This document shows, piece by piece, positions 42,615 through 49,896 of a stretch of 55,874 nucleotides of DNA (positions within the stretch are counted from its first letter, which is position 1; every line of letters begins with the position of its first letter). Below the pieces are notes generated by a model. The model did no database searches. It had not been told where the DNA came from and saw only the letters and a program-made list of their open reading frames with translations. The DNA is from CAYXZR01 sp964470025. Its GTDB lineage: Bacteria > Patescibacteriota > Patescibacteriia > Buchananbacterales > UBA6539. Location of the stretch: the NCBI GenBank assembly GCA_964470025.1, contig CAYXZR010000003.1, positions 1 through 55,874 on the forward strand, read 5' to 3'. Position numbers and translations under genes: made by a program.

Positions 42615-43318
42615 ACAGCCACCTCAGCCAACACTTGATCCACGTTTTTATGTATGACCTCAAATTCGATTACCCATACCCAAGGGTTTTCATCCCAATT
42701 TGAGTAAATTGAATTCCAAATGTGATAAAAGCCATTTTTGTAATAAGGTTGATGAAACACTTTGCCGATATCATCGACAAACATAGGTGAAACACCTTCT
42801 TGCTTGGCTTCTTCTTCCCCAATATCTTGAACTCGCTCAACCCTTAAATCAGTTACGCGCAGAGTTAAACGGCTTGCCCAGCGGGGCATGTGAATTGATG
42901 GTTTCCAAGTTTCCTCCCCTGTATCACAGCCCATAGCTCTATATATTGGTGAGCCACTGGAAGGGCAGTTGCATGGTGACTCACTGCAACTACACTCAGT
43001 TGAAGAATCGAACAATCTAAATGTCTCACGAACCCAAATTAAATCACCTACTTTTGCAATACCTTGACCTATAGCTAAAACACCCTCACTTTCATATTCT
43101 GGGCTGCAAACCAAAAACTCTGGCTTGCGTGTAATTCCTTTATCATCCAACCAAGAATCGTAAGACAGTGATACTATTTCTTCATTGCCCAAACGCCCGC
43201 AAATATACCCTATGTCGCTTTGGTACTTTTCTTTAACTGGCCTTCTTGTAACAGTCTTATTACCCGTTACTAGCGCTTTAACCATTTCTTGGTTGAATAT
43301 CATTGGTGTTGTTTTCAT
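42611..43318 (-). CDS. ASCH-like phage protein (235 aa)
   Basis: The start NQEMVKALVTGNKTVTRRPV and the blocks GDLIWVRETF and PSIHMPRWASRLTLRVTDLR are characteristic of a widespread phage family related to ASCH/PUA domains, sometimes labelled morphogenetic protein. ASCH folds bind nucleic acid or modified nucleotides. A cysteine-rich insert (CSCSESPCNCP) lies near residue 105. It is expressed early, so a morphogenetic role is unlikely; a nucleic-acid-related role is more consistent. Confidence 0.68.
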   Translation of the reverse strand: MKTTPMIFNQEMVKALVTGNKTVTRRPVKEKYQSDIGYICGRLGNEEIVSLSYDSWLDDKGITRKPEFLVCSPEYESEGVLAIGQGIAKVGDLIWVRETFRLFDSSTECSCSESPCNCPSSGSPIYRAMGCDTGEETWKPSIHMPRWASRLTLRVTDLRVERVQDIGEEEAKQEGVSPMFVDDIGKVFHQPYYKNGFYHIWNSIYSNWDENPWVWVIEFEVIHKNVDQVLAEVAV

Positions 43319-43497
43319 GCTGGCCCCTTGATGCCAAGATAAAAAGCAAAGCTATCGCCCGCTTCGTAATAAACACTGTCTAAATAGTCTTGGTAACGCT
43401 GCTGGCTTCTGGTTAGCTTTCTCGGCTCGCCCATCTCTAAATACCCTTTGTCGCAAGATGGGCACTTACTTGCCCCATCCCAATTAATCTCAAACAT
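43315..43497 (-). CDS. small zinc-ribbon-like protein (60 aa)
   Basis: A CGAGGATCTA ribosome site lies at 43501-43510. The short protein has one CPSCDKGYLE knuckle, then a basic helix (RKLTRSQQRYQDYLDSVYYE). One CxxC is not a complete zinc site, so it may dimerise. It overlaps the ASCH-like gene by four bases. Function unknown. Confidence 0.58.
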   Translation of the reverse strand: MFEINWDGASKCPSCDKGYLEMGEPRKLTRSQQRYQDYLDSVYYEAGDSFAFYLGIKGPA

Positions 43498-43543
43498 TTC
43501 TAGATCCTCGCTCTCAATCGGCTAATTGAGTGTTATTGTTGGG

Positions 43544-43747
43544 CTAAGCAGCCTCTTGATTGTTGTTAATCCAGCTTTCAACCTCGCTTGCTTTCCAGCG
43601 TCTTGTGCGGGTATTTGGGCGAATTGGCTTAGGAAAATTACCGCCTTTAACGTAATTGAATAAAGTGCGGTCTGATATTCCGCACATAACAGCCACTTGC
43701 TTAGCGTTAAGTAGTGGCTCTTTTGCTAGTTCGTGAATATTGTTCAT
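43544..43747 (-). CDS. AlpA-type DNA-binding protein, candidate excisionase
   Basis: The 67-residue protein is a MerR-like/AlpA helix-turn-helix: LLNAKQVAVMCGISDRTLF, then GNFPKPIRPNTRTRRWKASEV, with the W-x-x-x-E/V-x-x-W end of this family. AlpA-type proteins serve as excisionases or int regulators for P4-type integrases. The phage has such an integrase and no other obvious Xis, so this is the best candidate. It could also be a simple transcription factor. Confidence 0.68.
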   Translation of the reverse strand: MNNIHELAKEPLLNAKQVAVMCGISDRTLFNYVKGGNFPKPIRPNTRTRRWKASEVESWINNNQEAA

Positions 43748-44274
43748 GCTGCTTCTCCCAGTGACTTTTGCTTAATAACAGAGTTACCAGCGGCTTTTAT
43801 AATGTCGCGCTCAACAAAAGTAATATTTGTGCGAGAGCTAAGGCTTTTTGCATCGAATACACAGATACAAGAGCCGGCGGGAACACCTGTCACTTCTTTT
43901 TGGGTTAATGGATTAATGAAATTAACGCGACCTTCTGAAATAAACATGATGTGATTAGCTGCGTTATTTGGAAACCAGCCTTCACTAGGTAAAGCAGGGA
44001 TTAGCATTACAGTTGTAACGCCTTTTTTGCGCTGCTCGATTGCTTTATTAACAAAGGCTTCTTTCATGCCGCGGCTGTATGGCGGGTTACAAAAAGCAAC
44101 CGTACCTTCACCGCCCCAGTCTTGAGTTAATGCGCTATTTGCTTTAGTGAAGTATTGAGCGCACCAATGGAATTTGTCGCTAGCTGCTGCGTCTAGGTTG
44201 AATCCATAAATCGAATCCAACCAGAAGTACAACCAATTTGGCGTTTGCCATGTGTCTCTGTCGAAATCAGACAT
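43744..44274 (-). CDS. dam: phage DNA N6-adenine methyltransferase (Dam family)
   Basis: The 176-residue protein starts DTWQTPNWLYFWLDSIYGF with LDAAAS at 28-33 (AdoMet-binding) and has the catalytic NPPY at residues 63-66, as in the phage N6-adenine methyltransferase family. It methylates adenine in double-stranded DNA; the usual target is GATC, but this is not provable from sequence. It may protect phage DNA or time packaging. It lies downstream of the RecE/RecT pair in the same transcript and overlaps the coiled-coil gene by one base. Confidence 0.87.
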   Translation of the reverse strand: MSDFDRDTWQTPNWLYFWLDSIYGFNLDAAASDKFHWCAQYFTKANSALTQDWGGEGTVAFCNPPYSRGMKEAFVNKAIEQRKKGVTTVMLIPALPSEGWFPNNAANHIMFISEGRVNFINPLTQKEVTGVPAGSCICVFDAKSLSSRTNITFVERDIIKAAGNSVIKQKSLGEAA

Positions 44275-45335
44275 TAGTATTTAATCCCCATGTTTGGAAC
44301 TTGACCTTTAACCACAGCTATAACAGTGTTTCGAGCATTAAGAAGAGATAAGCCAGCATGTTCCATTAATGCGTTAAGAATTGCTTGATTAACTTGCTTT
44401 TGGTGTTCAACGTTTTCGCGTCTAGCCTGTTCGTCTGCTTCTTCTTTTGCTCTGGCTGCGGCTTCCGCCTCAGCCTTTTCTCTTGCCTCACGCTCAATTC
44501 GTGCACAAGTTTCAGCTTCGGCTTGCTGGGCTCTTTTCTGAGCTTCTTCGGCTTCACGCTGTTGCTTGGCCAGTTTTTCTTCAGCATCACGTTTAGCTTT
44601 TTCTTCTGCCTCAATAGCGCGTTGCTCTGCGGCTTCTTTATCGCGTTTAGCTTGAGCAATCGCCTCTTGGTTTTCGCGCTCAGCCTGTTCTCTAGCTTCG
44701 CGCTTCAACTGTTCTTCACGTTCAATACGAGCCCTTTCTTCAGCTTCTTTTTGCAGTTGGGCTTGCTTGGCTGCTTCGGCTTCTTTCTCTACCAGTAGAT
44801 CAACTTGATCATTCAAGGTCGATACAGCTTCTTCTTTGGCTAGGGCTGCGTCAGCCTTGAATTCTTCAAATGATTCATCAATTTTAATAGCCATCAAATG
44901 ATTAAGGGCTTCAGAAGCTTTAATTGACACTTCATACTTAACAAGAGCAACTTGCTTAATCTCAGTTATCTTCTGTTGAATATTTTTAACCCGCTCAATT
45001 TCCGCATTTTCCCAGTCAGTAAGAGGCTTGCGAATTTGGTCACGTAACGTGTCGCAAGCGTTAACAAACTCGCGTAATTCAGCTTCAATTTCCTTTGGTT
45101 TGGCCTTGATAAGTTTTAGGTAGTCTCGACCTGGCTTTTCAACTGCGGTTTTACTACGTGAAACTTGAGCAGCAAGGGACGCAATTCGCTTGCGCCCTGC
45201 TAATGTTTCAAGGTCTGGCACTTCACCAGATACTTGCTCACGAATATGGTCAAGGAAAGGCTGTAAGCCGTTTTTGACGTAGATAACTGGCGCATCTTTA
45301 GCGCCAATGTTTTCGATTTCAACTGGCAATGACAT
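44274..45335 (-). CDS. long coiled-coil early protein (353 aa)
   Basis: The N-terminal 150 residues are a compact helical domain (LAGRKRIASLAAQVSRSKTA, then PGRDYLKLIKAKPKEIEAEL). Residues about 185-320 are an almost perfect E/A/K/R coiled coil (EEAEKAKRDAEEKLA-type). The last 30 residues are a small domain (HAGLSLLNARNTVIAVVKGQ). Similar proteins accompany RecT-type recombinases in other phages, but their role is unknown. It overlaps RecT and Dam genes by one base each, so the four proteins are made together. A structural or bridging role in recombination is possible. Confidence 0.62.
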   Translation of the reverse strand: MSLPVEIENIGAKDAPVIYVKNGLQPFLDHIREQVSGEVPDLETLAGRKRIASLAAQVSRSKTAVEKPGRDYLKLIKAKPKEIEAELREFVNACDTLRDQIRKPLTDWENAEIERVKNIQQKITEIKQVALVKYEVSIKASEALNHLMAIKIDESFEEFKADAALAKEEAVSTLNDQVDLLVEKEAEAAKQAQLQKEAEERARIEREEQLKREAREQAERENQEAIAQAKRDKEAAEQRAIEAEEKAKRDAEEKLAKQQREAEEAQKRAQQAEAETCARIEREAREKAEAEAAARAKEEADEQARRENVEHQKQVNQAILNALMEHAGLSLLNARNTVIAVVKGQVPNMGIKY

Positions 45336-46183
45336 TAGGCTGCGTCCTCAAACTGTTTACAATGCTCTTTACATAAGTCTTGCAAGGTTTTTTGATATGC
45401 AGGAAAGCCGTTTAGTGCACCAAGATACTTGCGGTATACATCATTAACTTCTGCTCGATTTTTTGATTTAAGGATTAGCTGCTCAGCTTCTTGCAATATT
45501 TGGCTTGCAGTTTCTTGATCCATTTCTAAACCAAGATCATTATCTTGAGAAACCTGTTTTACTGGCTCTTGTTGTTGATTGCTTGAAAGCAACTGACTTA
45601 AACCCTTGGCGGTAGAAGCTGTGTTTTGCGAGCCCGTTGGAGCAGGGTTTATTTCTCGCTCAACTGGCATATCTTCAGCTTCTTCACGGGTGATAAGCCC
45701 AGCCAAAGCATCCGCAAATTGATTACGCAATGCAAAACCACGTGCCCGCATAGTCAGCATTCGTTTAGGGTATTGTGACCACGGTCCTTGCTTCCCCCAC
45801 AACCCAGCTTTTTGCGCATCAACTTGACTAAATGTTTGCGTGTGCTTCTCACCACCTTTGCGCCAAACAACGCATGTCGCAGTCATGGTGGATTCATCAA
45901 AACTTTCTGATATACCACCGAAAGCAGGGTGATTTTGCACAAGCGCCATTAAAGCATCACCGTAAATTGAGGGGCGTCCGTTAATTACGGCGATATTTTG
46001 GATAGACTGCAAGGGGTTTAGGCCAAGCTCATTACCCATCATCATGGCGACCAGTGTATCTTCTGGTTTACGTTGGTAATTTTTAGGTGCAAGCTGCGAA
46101 TTACATATCATTGTTGCCAACTGCATCGCCTCGCCCATGTCTTTAGGCTGCAAATCAAAGCCCGACTTAGTTAAATTGCCCAT
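45335..46183 (-). CDS. recT: RecT-family single-strand annealing protein
   Basis: Recognised by LQSIQNIAVINGRPSIYGDA, the GLWGKQGPWSQYPKRMLTMR block and AFALR-type NQFADALAGL end. The 282-residue length fits RecT (269). The protein anneals complementary single strands exposed by its partner nuclease, encoded two bases upstream. The C-terminal 100 residues are variable and linker-like, as usual. It supports recombination-dependent replication and concatemer formation. Confidence 0.92.
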   Translation of the reverse strand: MGNLTKSGFDLQPKDMGEAMQLATMICNSQLAPKNYQRKPEDTLVAMMMGNELGLNPLQSIQNIAVINGRPSIYGDALMALVQNHPAFGGISESFDESTMTATCVVWRKGGEKHTQTFSQVDAQKAGLWGKQGPWSQYPKRMLTMRARGFALRNQFADALAGLITREEAEDMPVEREINPAPTGSQNTASTAKGLSQLLSSNQQQEPVKQVSQDNDLGLEMDQETASQILQEAEQLILKSKNRAEVNDVYRKYLGALNGFPAYQKTLQDLCKEHCKQFEDAA

Positions 46184-46184
46184 A

Positions 46185-47051
46185 TTAAGCCACCTCTGCT
46201 AATTTAAGTTCTGAACGCTTGCGCGCATAAGGAGGGCGCGAGATAGTTTCAATTTCATGCCAGTCATTTTGCTGCAAACGCTCAGCGTATTTATTCAAGC
46301 TAATTCGGAATTCGGCCGCACCGTCTTGCTTGTCAATTTCATCGAGCATAAAAACGCGAACTGGATAGCGACCGCATTCAAGAGAAGTGCTAACAACCAA
46401 AAACACAAACATAGGTTTAACACCGTAGTGTTGCTCATAACCATGCGTGTAATACGCATCTTGTTTGTGATAGTTGTATTCATCAATGCTGCCAGCGAAT
46501 GACTTGAAGCTACCTTCAATATCTCCGCAAGTTTTAACATCTAAAATGATGTGATTATCAGAGTTGTGCCAATCAGGGCGAATTTTGCACATTTCACCTG
46601 TTTCGGCATCTTTCCAAAATATAGAAGCCTCAGCCACACCACCTAAACCAAGAATTGCAGATGCGTCAGGATGCGCCATAACGCTACCAACCATTAATTT
46701 GATTTTTCGCGCTTCATCATGCGTCACAATCACTTTGCCTTTAGCTTGTTCTGCGAACTCAGCAGCTTTAGCTTTGCCTTCTTTGGTGCGGCGATCTAGC
46801 TTAGGCTCAGTAATATACTCTTGCTCGTAACGCTCAGGCTCAAGTAATGCACAGTGAAAAGCTTTGCCAAAATCCAAAGCATCGGCATTTTCTTCATCGA
46901 CTGGCGCGTTTTTCTGCCAAATCGCCAAAGCCGCTGATTTATCAACCAAGTCTAAGGTTGATTTACTGATAGCTTTAGATGCGTGATAGTCATCATCACT
47001 CACACCAAAATAAATGCCCGGTTGCGGGTTAGAAATGTTAAATTCACTCAT
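46185..47051 (-). CDS. recE: RecE-like 5'-3' exonuclease (PD-(D/E)XK)
   Basis: A 288-residue protein resembling the C-terminal nuclease part of RecE: DALDFGKAFHCALLEPERY (the G-x-x-x-H motif), IRPDWHNSDNHIILDVKTCG (D...D-x-K active site) and YHKQDAYYTHGYE (the QxxxY motif). It degrades one strand of linear duplexes to give 3' overhangs for RecT. It has a CGAGGATCTA ribosome site and is directly followed by recT. It lacks the long N-terminus of E. coli RecE, as is normal in phage versions. Confidence 0.9.
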   Translation of the reverse strand: MSEFNISNPQPGIYFGVSDDDYHASKAISKSTLDLVDKSAALAIWQKNAPVDEENADALDFGKAFHCALLEPERYEQEYITEPKLDRRTKEGKAKAAEFAEQAKGKVIVTHDEARKIKLMVGSVMAHPDASAILGLGGVAEASIFWKDAETGEMCKIRPDWHNSDNHIILDVKTCGDIEGSFKSFAGSIDEYNYHKQDAYYTHGYEQHYGVKPMFVFLVVSTSLECGRYPVRVFMLDEIDKQDGAAEFRISLNKYAERLQQNDWHEIETISRPPYARKRSELKLAEVA

Positions 47052-47055
47052 ACTG

Positions 47056-47328
47056 CTAGATCCTCGTTTTTTTGTTTAATTCGTTGTACTTCTCAACAAC
47101 GGGTAAAATTTGTTTCAACTCTTCAAGAGAATGTTCGATGTCGAATGGACAGATATAAACCGACATACCAACCACTTTGTTGTGTTTGTTATGCGTATCA
47201 AATACTGATAAATCGACTGTGCCACGTGATAACTGGCAGCTGATTGAATATCGGCTTGTTGAACGATAAGGCTGTGAAGCCAAAGTGATAGCAACAATTT
47301 TCTGTGCCACTTGCTCTAATGAACTCAT
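47056..47328 (-). CDS. hypothetical early protein (90 aa)
   Basis: A small soluble protein with a beta N-terminal part (STSRYSISCQLSRGTVDLSV) and a helical C-terminal part (IEHSLEELKQILPVVEKYNE). No family recognised. It overlaps its upstream neighbour by four bases and is five bases from the recE start, so it is made with the recombination genes. Confidence 0.62.
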   Translation of the reverse strand: MSSLEQVAQKIVAITLASQPYRSTSRYSISCQLSRGTVDLSVFDTHNKHNKVVGMSVYICPFDIEHSLEELKQILPVVEKYNELNKKTRI

Positions 47329-47618
47329 GCCGCTGCCCTCGCGTCTTGAATTTCTAAATCAAGCAACTCACCGATAACACTCAGGCGGTACAATGCTTCT
47401 GTCGCTTTCAAATCAACTTGAGATTCAATGATTGTTCTGTGGGTCGTTAAGCTTGTATTGCAAACAAACTTAAACTTGAATGTGTCACCTTTGATGCGCG
47501 TAACAATTCGATAAGGCGCCTCAATTAATCGCTTCTTCGCAACAATTGCATCAATCGCTTTATTAATTAAAGCTTGCTCGCTTTCATAACCTTCGTTAAC
47601 ATTTATGCAGGTATTCAT
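47325..47618 (-). CDS. hypothetical early protein (97 aa)
   Basis: The start has the repeated CGAGGATCTA ribosome site at 47623-47632. The protein has a helical start (SEQALINKAIDAIVAKKRL), a beta middle (RIVTRIKGDTFKFKFVCN) and a helical end (ATEALYRLSVIGELLDLEIQ). Not recognised. It is the second gene of the leftward early operon, coupled to the next by a four-base overlap. Confidence 0.62.
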   Translation of the reverse strand: MNTCINVNEGYESEQALINKAIDAIVAKKRLIEAPYRIVTRIKGDTFKFKFVCNTSLTTHRTIIESQVDLKATEALYRLSVIGELLDLEIQDARAAA

Positions 47619-47661
47619 GAATTAGATCCTCGTGCTTGCCTAAACTTGTATGGGTGAGCGG

Positions 47662-47955
47662 CTACTCGCCCATACTCCCTACTTTCCTTTCCAACGCTTC
47701 GTGAACTTTTTTTAATACCTGTTCACCGAGGTATTGTGTAAATCTTGAATCAACTGAGCCATCAGCGTCATAGCAAAAACCAATATCTGAATTAATGCTC
47801 TCAACATCGTCAGCACTCAAAACACCAACAAAATCAAACGCATCATCACCAATTAATTCTTCGATTAACTCGCTTGTTTCTTTTGGTTCTTCACCGTTAT
47901 ATATTGGACAACGAGGGTCGTGTGCATAACTGCGTATGTCGTCTGGGTAGTTCAT
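47662..47955 (-). CDS. strongly acidic first protein of the leftward early operon (97 aa)
   Basis: ATG at 47955 lies about 27 bases downstream of the expected start of the leftward promoter; a TTG at 47967 in frame is possible. The protein has about 23 acidic and 8 basic residues (for example ELIEELIGDDAFDFVGVL and SADDVESINSD), giving a net charge near -15. Being acidic and the first product after infection fits a DNA-mimic or anti-host role, as for Ocr-type proteins, but no family link is claimed. Confidence 0.62.
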   Translation of the reverse strand: MNYPDDIRSYAHDPRCPIYNGEEPKETSELIEELIGDDAFDFVGVLSADDVESINSDIGFCYDADGSVDSRFTQYLGEQVLKKVHEALERKVGSMGE

Positions 47956-47988
47956 GTGCTTAACCAATTTAAATATTCAATATAGGTA

Positions 47989-48017
47989 TTTATAAGTTAA
48001 CTTATAATCAATGTCAA
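47989..48017 (-). promoter_or_regulatory. leftward early promoter (pL-like)
   Basis: On the minus strand a perfect TTGACA and a TATAAA box are separated by 17 bases. One CI-type palindrome fills the spacer and another overlaps the -35 box, so binding would shut the promoter. It should drive the genes from 47955 to 40504. Confidence 0.88.
47992..48005. promoter_or_regulatory. repressor operator, oL-like site 1
   Basis: ATAAGTTAACTTAT is a perfect palindrome (16 bases with its flanking T and A) within the leftward early promoter. It fits the pattern ATAAGTNNACTTAT also found before cI. Confidence 0.85.
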
Positions 48018-48030
48018 CAAGTTTACTTAT
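48017..48030. promoter_or_regulatory. repressor operator, oL-like site 2
   Basis: ACAAGTTTACTTAT differs by one base from the site at 50624. It is centred 25 bases from site 1, overlaps the -35 box of the leftward promoter and lies 17 bases before the secreted nuclease start at 48047, so it could control both directions. Confidence 0.8.
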
Positions 48031-48046
48031 ATTTATAAATTTATTT

Positions 48047-48589
48047 ATGAAAAACTTATTTTTGCTTTGCCTTATTTTTTCTTTAAAAGCTTTTTCCGCA
48101 GAGGAATACGAACGAGGTCTATATGGTGGTTGGATAGATTCAGATAGAGATTGCCAAGACACGCGGCAGGAAGTATTGATTGAGGAAAGCTTGGAACTAG
48201 TGGTACTTGATGAGTCAGGTTGCAAAGTGCTATCTGGCCGTTGGTACTGTCCTTATACAAATCGATATTTCACCAATCCAAGGCAATTAGATATTGATCA
48301 TTTAGTACCACTAGCGGAAGCACACAGGAGTGGCGCAGGTACTTGGGATAGAGAAAAGCGAAAATCTTACGCGAATGATTTGGATAATAAAAACGCCTTA
48401 ATTGCGGTGCATCTAGGCGCAAATCGTAGCAAAGGTGATAAAGATCCAACTGATTGGATGCCAGAAAATAAAGAGTATTGGTGCGAATATATTAAGAATT
48501 GGTTGGAGGTTAAAAATAAATGGGAGCTTACTTATTCAGTTGAAGAACAATCAAAAATTAAAAGCATCAATCTCGAATGCTACCAATAG
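48047..48589 (+). CDS. secreted HNH endonuclease
   Basis: I place the start at 48047 (MKNLFLLCLIFSLKAFSA), giving a typical signal peptide with a probable cut after AFSA at residue 18; a start at 48011 would lie in the operators. The mature protein holds an HNH-type core: DIDHLVPLAEAHRSG and NALIAVHLGANRSKGDKDP, as in the DUF1524/GmrSD-type secreted nucleases. Five cysteines in the mature part could form disulfides, suited to the periplasm. It is a lone rightward gene between the divergent leftward early promoter and the convergent CFI-box gene. With repressor operators just upstream it should be silent in the lysogen and made early after induction or infection. Periplasmic attack on incoming DNA is one explanation. 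Confidence 0.8.
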   Translation: MKNLFLLCLIFSLKAFSAEEYERGLYGGWIDSDRDCQDTRQEVLIEESLELVVLDESGCKVLSGRWYCPYTNRYFTNPRQLDIDHLVPLAEAHRSGAGTWDREKRKSYANDLDNKNALIAVHLGANRSKGDKDPTDWMPENKEYWCEYIKNWLEVKNKWELTYSVEEQSKIKSINLECYQ

Positions 48590-48617
48590 GAAAACTTAGA
48601 TAAAATTTCCTATTGGT
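48582..48617. repeat. perfect 12-base inverted repeat between convergent genes
   Basis: ACCAATAGGAAA at 48582-48593 and its exact complement at 48606-48617 are separated by 12 bases. The repeat overlaps the stop codon of the nuclease gene and lies 30 bases from the stop of the convergent gene. It is not GC-rich and no T run follows, so it is a weak terminator at best; a bidirectional RNA stabiliser is an alternative. Confidence 0.7.
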
Positions 48618-48647
48618 TAACGCCAATTAAAATCGCAATATTTAAAT

Positions 48648-49193
48648 TCAAGTTGTTTCTTTAAGTTTTAATTTTAAAGTTTTTACGAACAGTCCAATAG
48701 CTCGCTTGGTGGTTAGTTGCAGAATTTCAACGTTCTTAACTGGTGTAGCTAATATAGGGCCAATACACCAATAAATCTTTATAAATAGGCGTCCAATTTT
48801 TGATTTCGTCAAATAACGATCCCTATAATATCGAAGAAACATCACGTCAGGGTGATTAGGGTCGCCATAAGCAGCAGAGGCGACAAAGCAAGTTGCACCA
48901 GTTTTGCTTTCTATTTTCAACTCTCCTGCCCCTGTTTTTATAGTATTTTTCATGGAGTGGCGGGTTGTTCTACTCTCTCGATTCAGCTGATTAAATGAAT
49001 CAATGTGATCTTCAACAACCTTTCGCCCAGTAATGTAATCTTGGTTCTGTTGAGCGGCTTTATTTTCTATTTCAACCTTGCCTTCCAAAGATTTTACCAA
49101 AATGGCTTCTAACTTCTCTTTAGGCAAATTAGAAACAGCTTGTTCCAATGAGTTAACTTGATTATTAACCTTGCTTATTTCACCTTTACTCAT
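48648..49193 (-). CDS. CFI-box C-terminal domain protein (181 aa), lysogeny module
   Basis: The ATG at 49193 has GGAGGG five bases upstream and overlaps the previous stop (ATGA); an in-frame ATG at 49205 is less likely. Residues 1-70 are helical and charged (NSLEQAVSNLPKEKLEAILV). Residues 102-148 contain CFVASAAYGDPNHPDVMFLR followed by YYRDRYLTKSKIGRLFI and a hydrophobic YWCIGPILATP, the pattern of the CFI-box C-terminal domain found at the ends of diverse bacterial proteins, whose role is unknown but which may be a processing or membrane-association tag. The gene is co-oriented with cI and coupled to the gene before it, so it is probably expressed in the lysogen. A role in exclusion or defence is inference from place. 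Confidence 0.68.
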   Translation of the reverse strand: MSKGEISKVNNQVNSLEQAVSNLPKEKLEAILVKSLEGKVEIENKAAQQNQDYITGRKVVEDHIDSFNQLNRESRTTRHSMKNTIKTGAGELKIESKTGATCFVASAAYGDPNHPDVMFLRYYRDRYLTKSKIGRLFIKIYWCIGPILATPVKNVEILQLTTKRAIGLFVKTLKLKLKETT

Positions 49194-49879
49194 ACTCCCT
49201 CCCACAGTCTACGCCAAAAAGATTTTCTCGTAGAAATGAATTTAAAATTGAAATTTACATCCGCTACATTAATCGTGAAAGAAGTTGCCTCAAAATCACT
49301 TTTCAACCCTCCATTAATGGCCAAACCAAGCTCTTGAGTAGCAATTCTATAAGTGCGTAGATTGCTTTCTTTGATTAAATTTATAATGCTATTTTGTATT
49401 ACAGTTGAGTCATCATGGAACAGCCAGTTAGCTGCCTTCAATATATCTTCAGGAATACCTATTGAGTGTTCGGATACCAAGCGCATTTCTTCACAAGCTT
49501 TATAATAGTCACTTTGAGCTTCATCCCTAGCAATTTCAATTTCTCTAAAATCTTTTGAGTCAATCCCTTTTAAAACCAATTGCTTAATAAGATCATATTT
49601 AACATCTAGCTCCATATGCACAGGAACGAAGGAAATTAGCCTCTCCAATGTTTGGCCGGCCAATCTTACCTTTCCACTTTTCCACTTCGGGTATGTTTTT
49701 TGAGCATACTTTTGTGCGCTCTCTCCAAATTCCGCACCATAACTATCAAAAACAAAAGACAACCTGTCTTCTGGTAAATTTAAAAAATATTCCTTTATGG
49801 TGTCCATCCCATTACCAAAAATTCTGTATATTGAAGTTATTTTAGAATGGTTGTATTTCCAATAATAAGACACATGCAA
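49190..49879 (-). CDS. unknown protein downstream of cI (229 aa), lysogeny module
   Basis: It starts 18 bases after the cI stop, with CAGGGGG before ATG 49879; an internal ATG at 49807 (MDTIKEYFLNLPEDR) is possible and would remove a loosely conserved-looking start. The product is helical in the first two thirds (GESAQKYAQKTYPKWKSGKV, then EIEIARDEAQSDYYKACEEM) and beta-rich near the end (FEATSFTINVADVNFNFKFI), finishing in a basic aromatic tail (RKSFWRRLWEGV). No known domain was recognised. Co-orientation with cI and coupling with the CFI-box gene make it part of a two-gene cassette likely active in the prophage. Confidence 0.62.
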   Translation of the reverse strand: MHVSYYWKYNHSKITSIYRIFGNGMDTIKEYFLNLPEDRLSFVFDSYGAEFGESAQKYAQKTYPKWKSGKVRLAGQTLERLISFVPVHMELDVKYDLIKQLVLKGIDSKDFREIEIARDEAQSDYYKACEEMRLVSEHSIGIPEDILKAANWLFHDDSTVIQNSIINLIKESNLRTYRIATQELGLAINGGLKSDFEATSFTINVADVNFNFKFISTRKSFWRRLWEGV

Positions 49880-49896
49880 CCCCCTGCCCGTATAGC

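Noticed and set aside
44366..44798. Frames opposite or out of frame with the coiled-coil gene (137 and 97 codons)
   Set aside because: They arise from the repetitive E/A/K/R codons; the phenylalanine/leucine-rich antisense product is a typical artefact.
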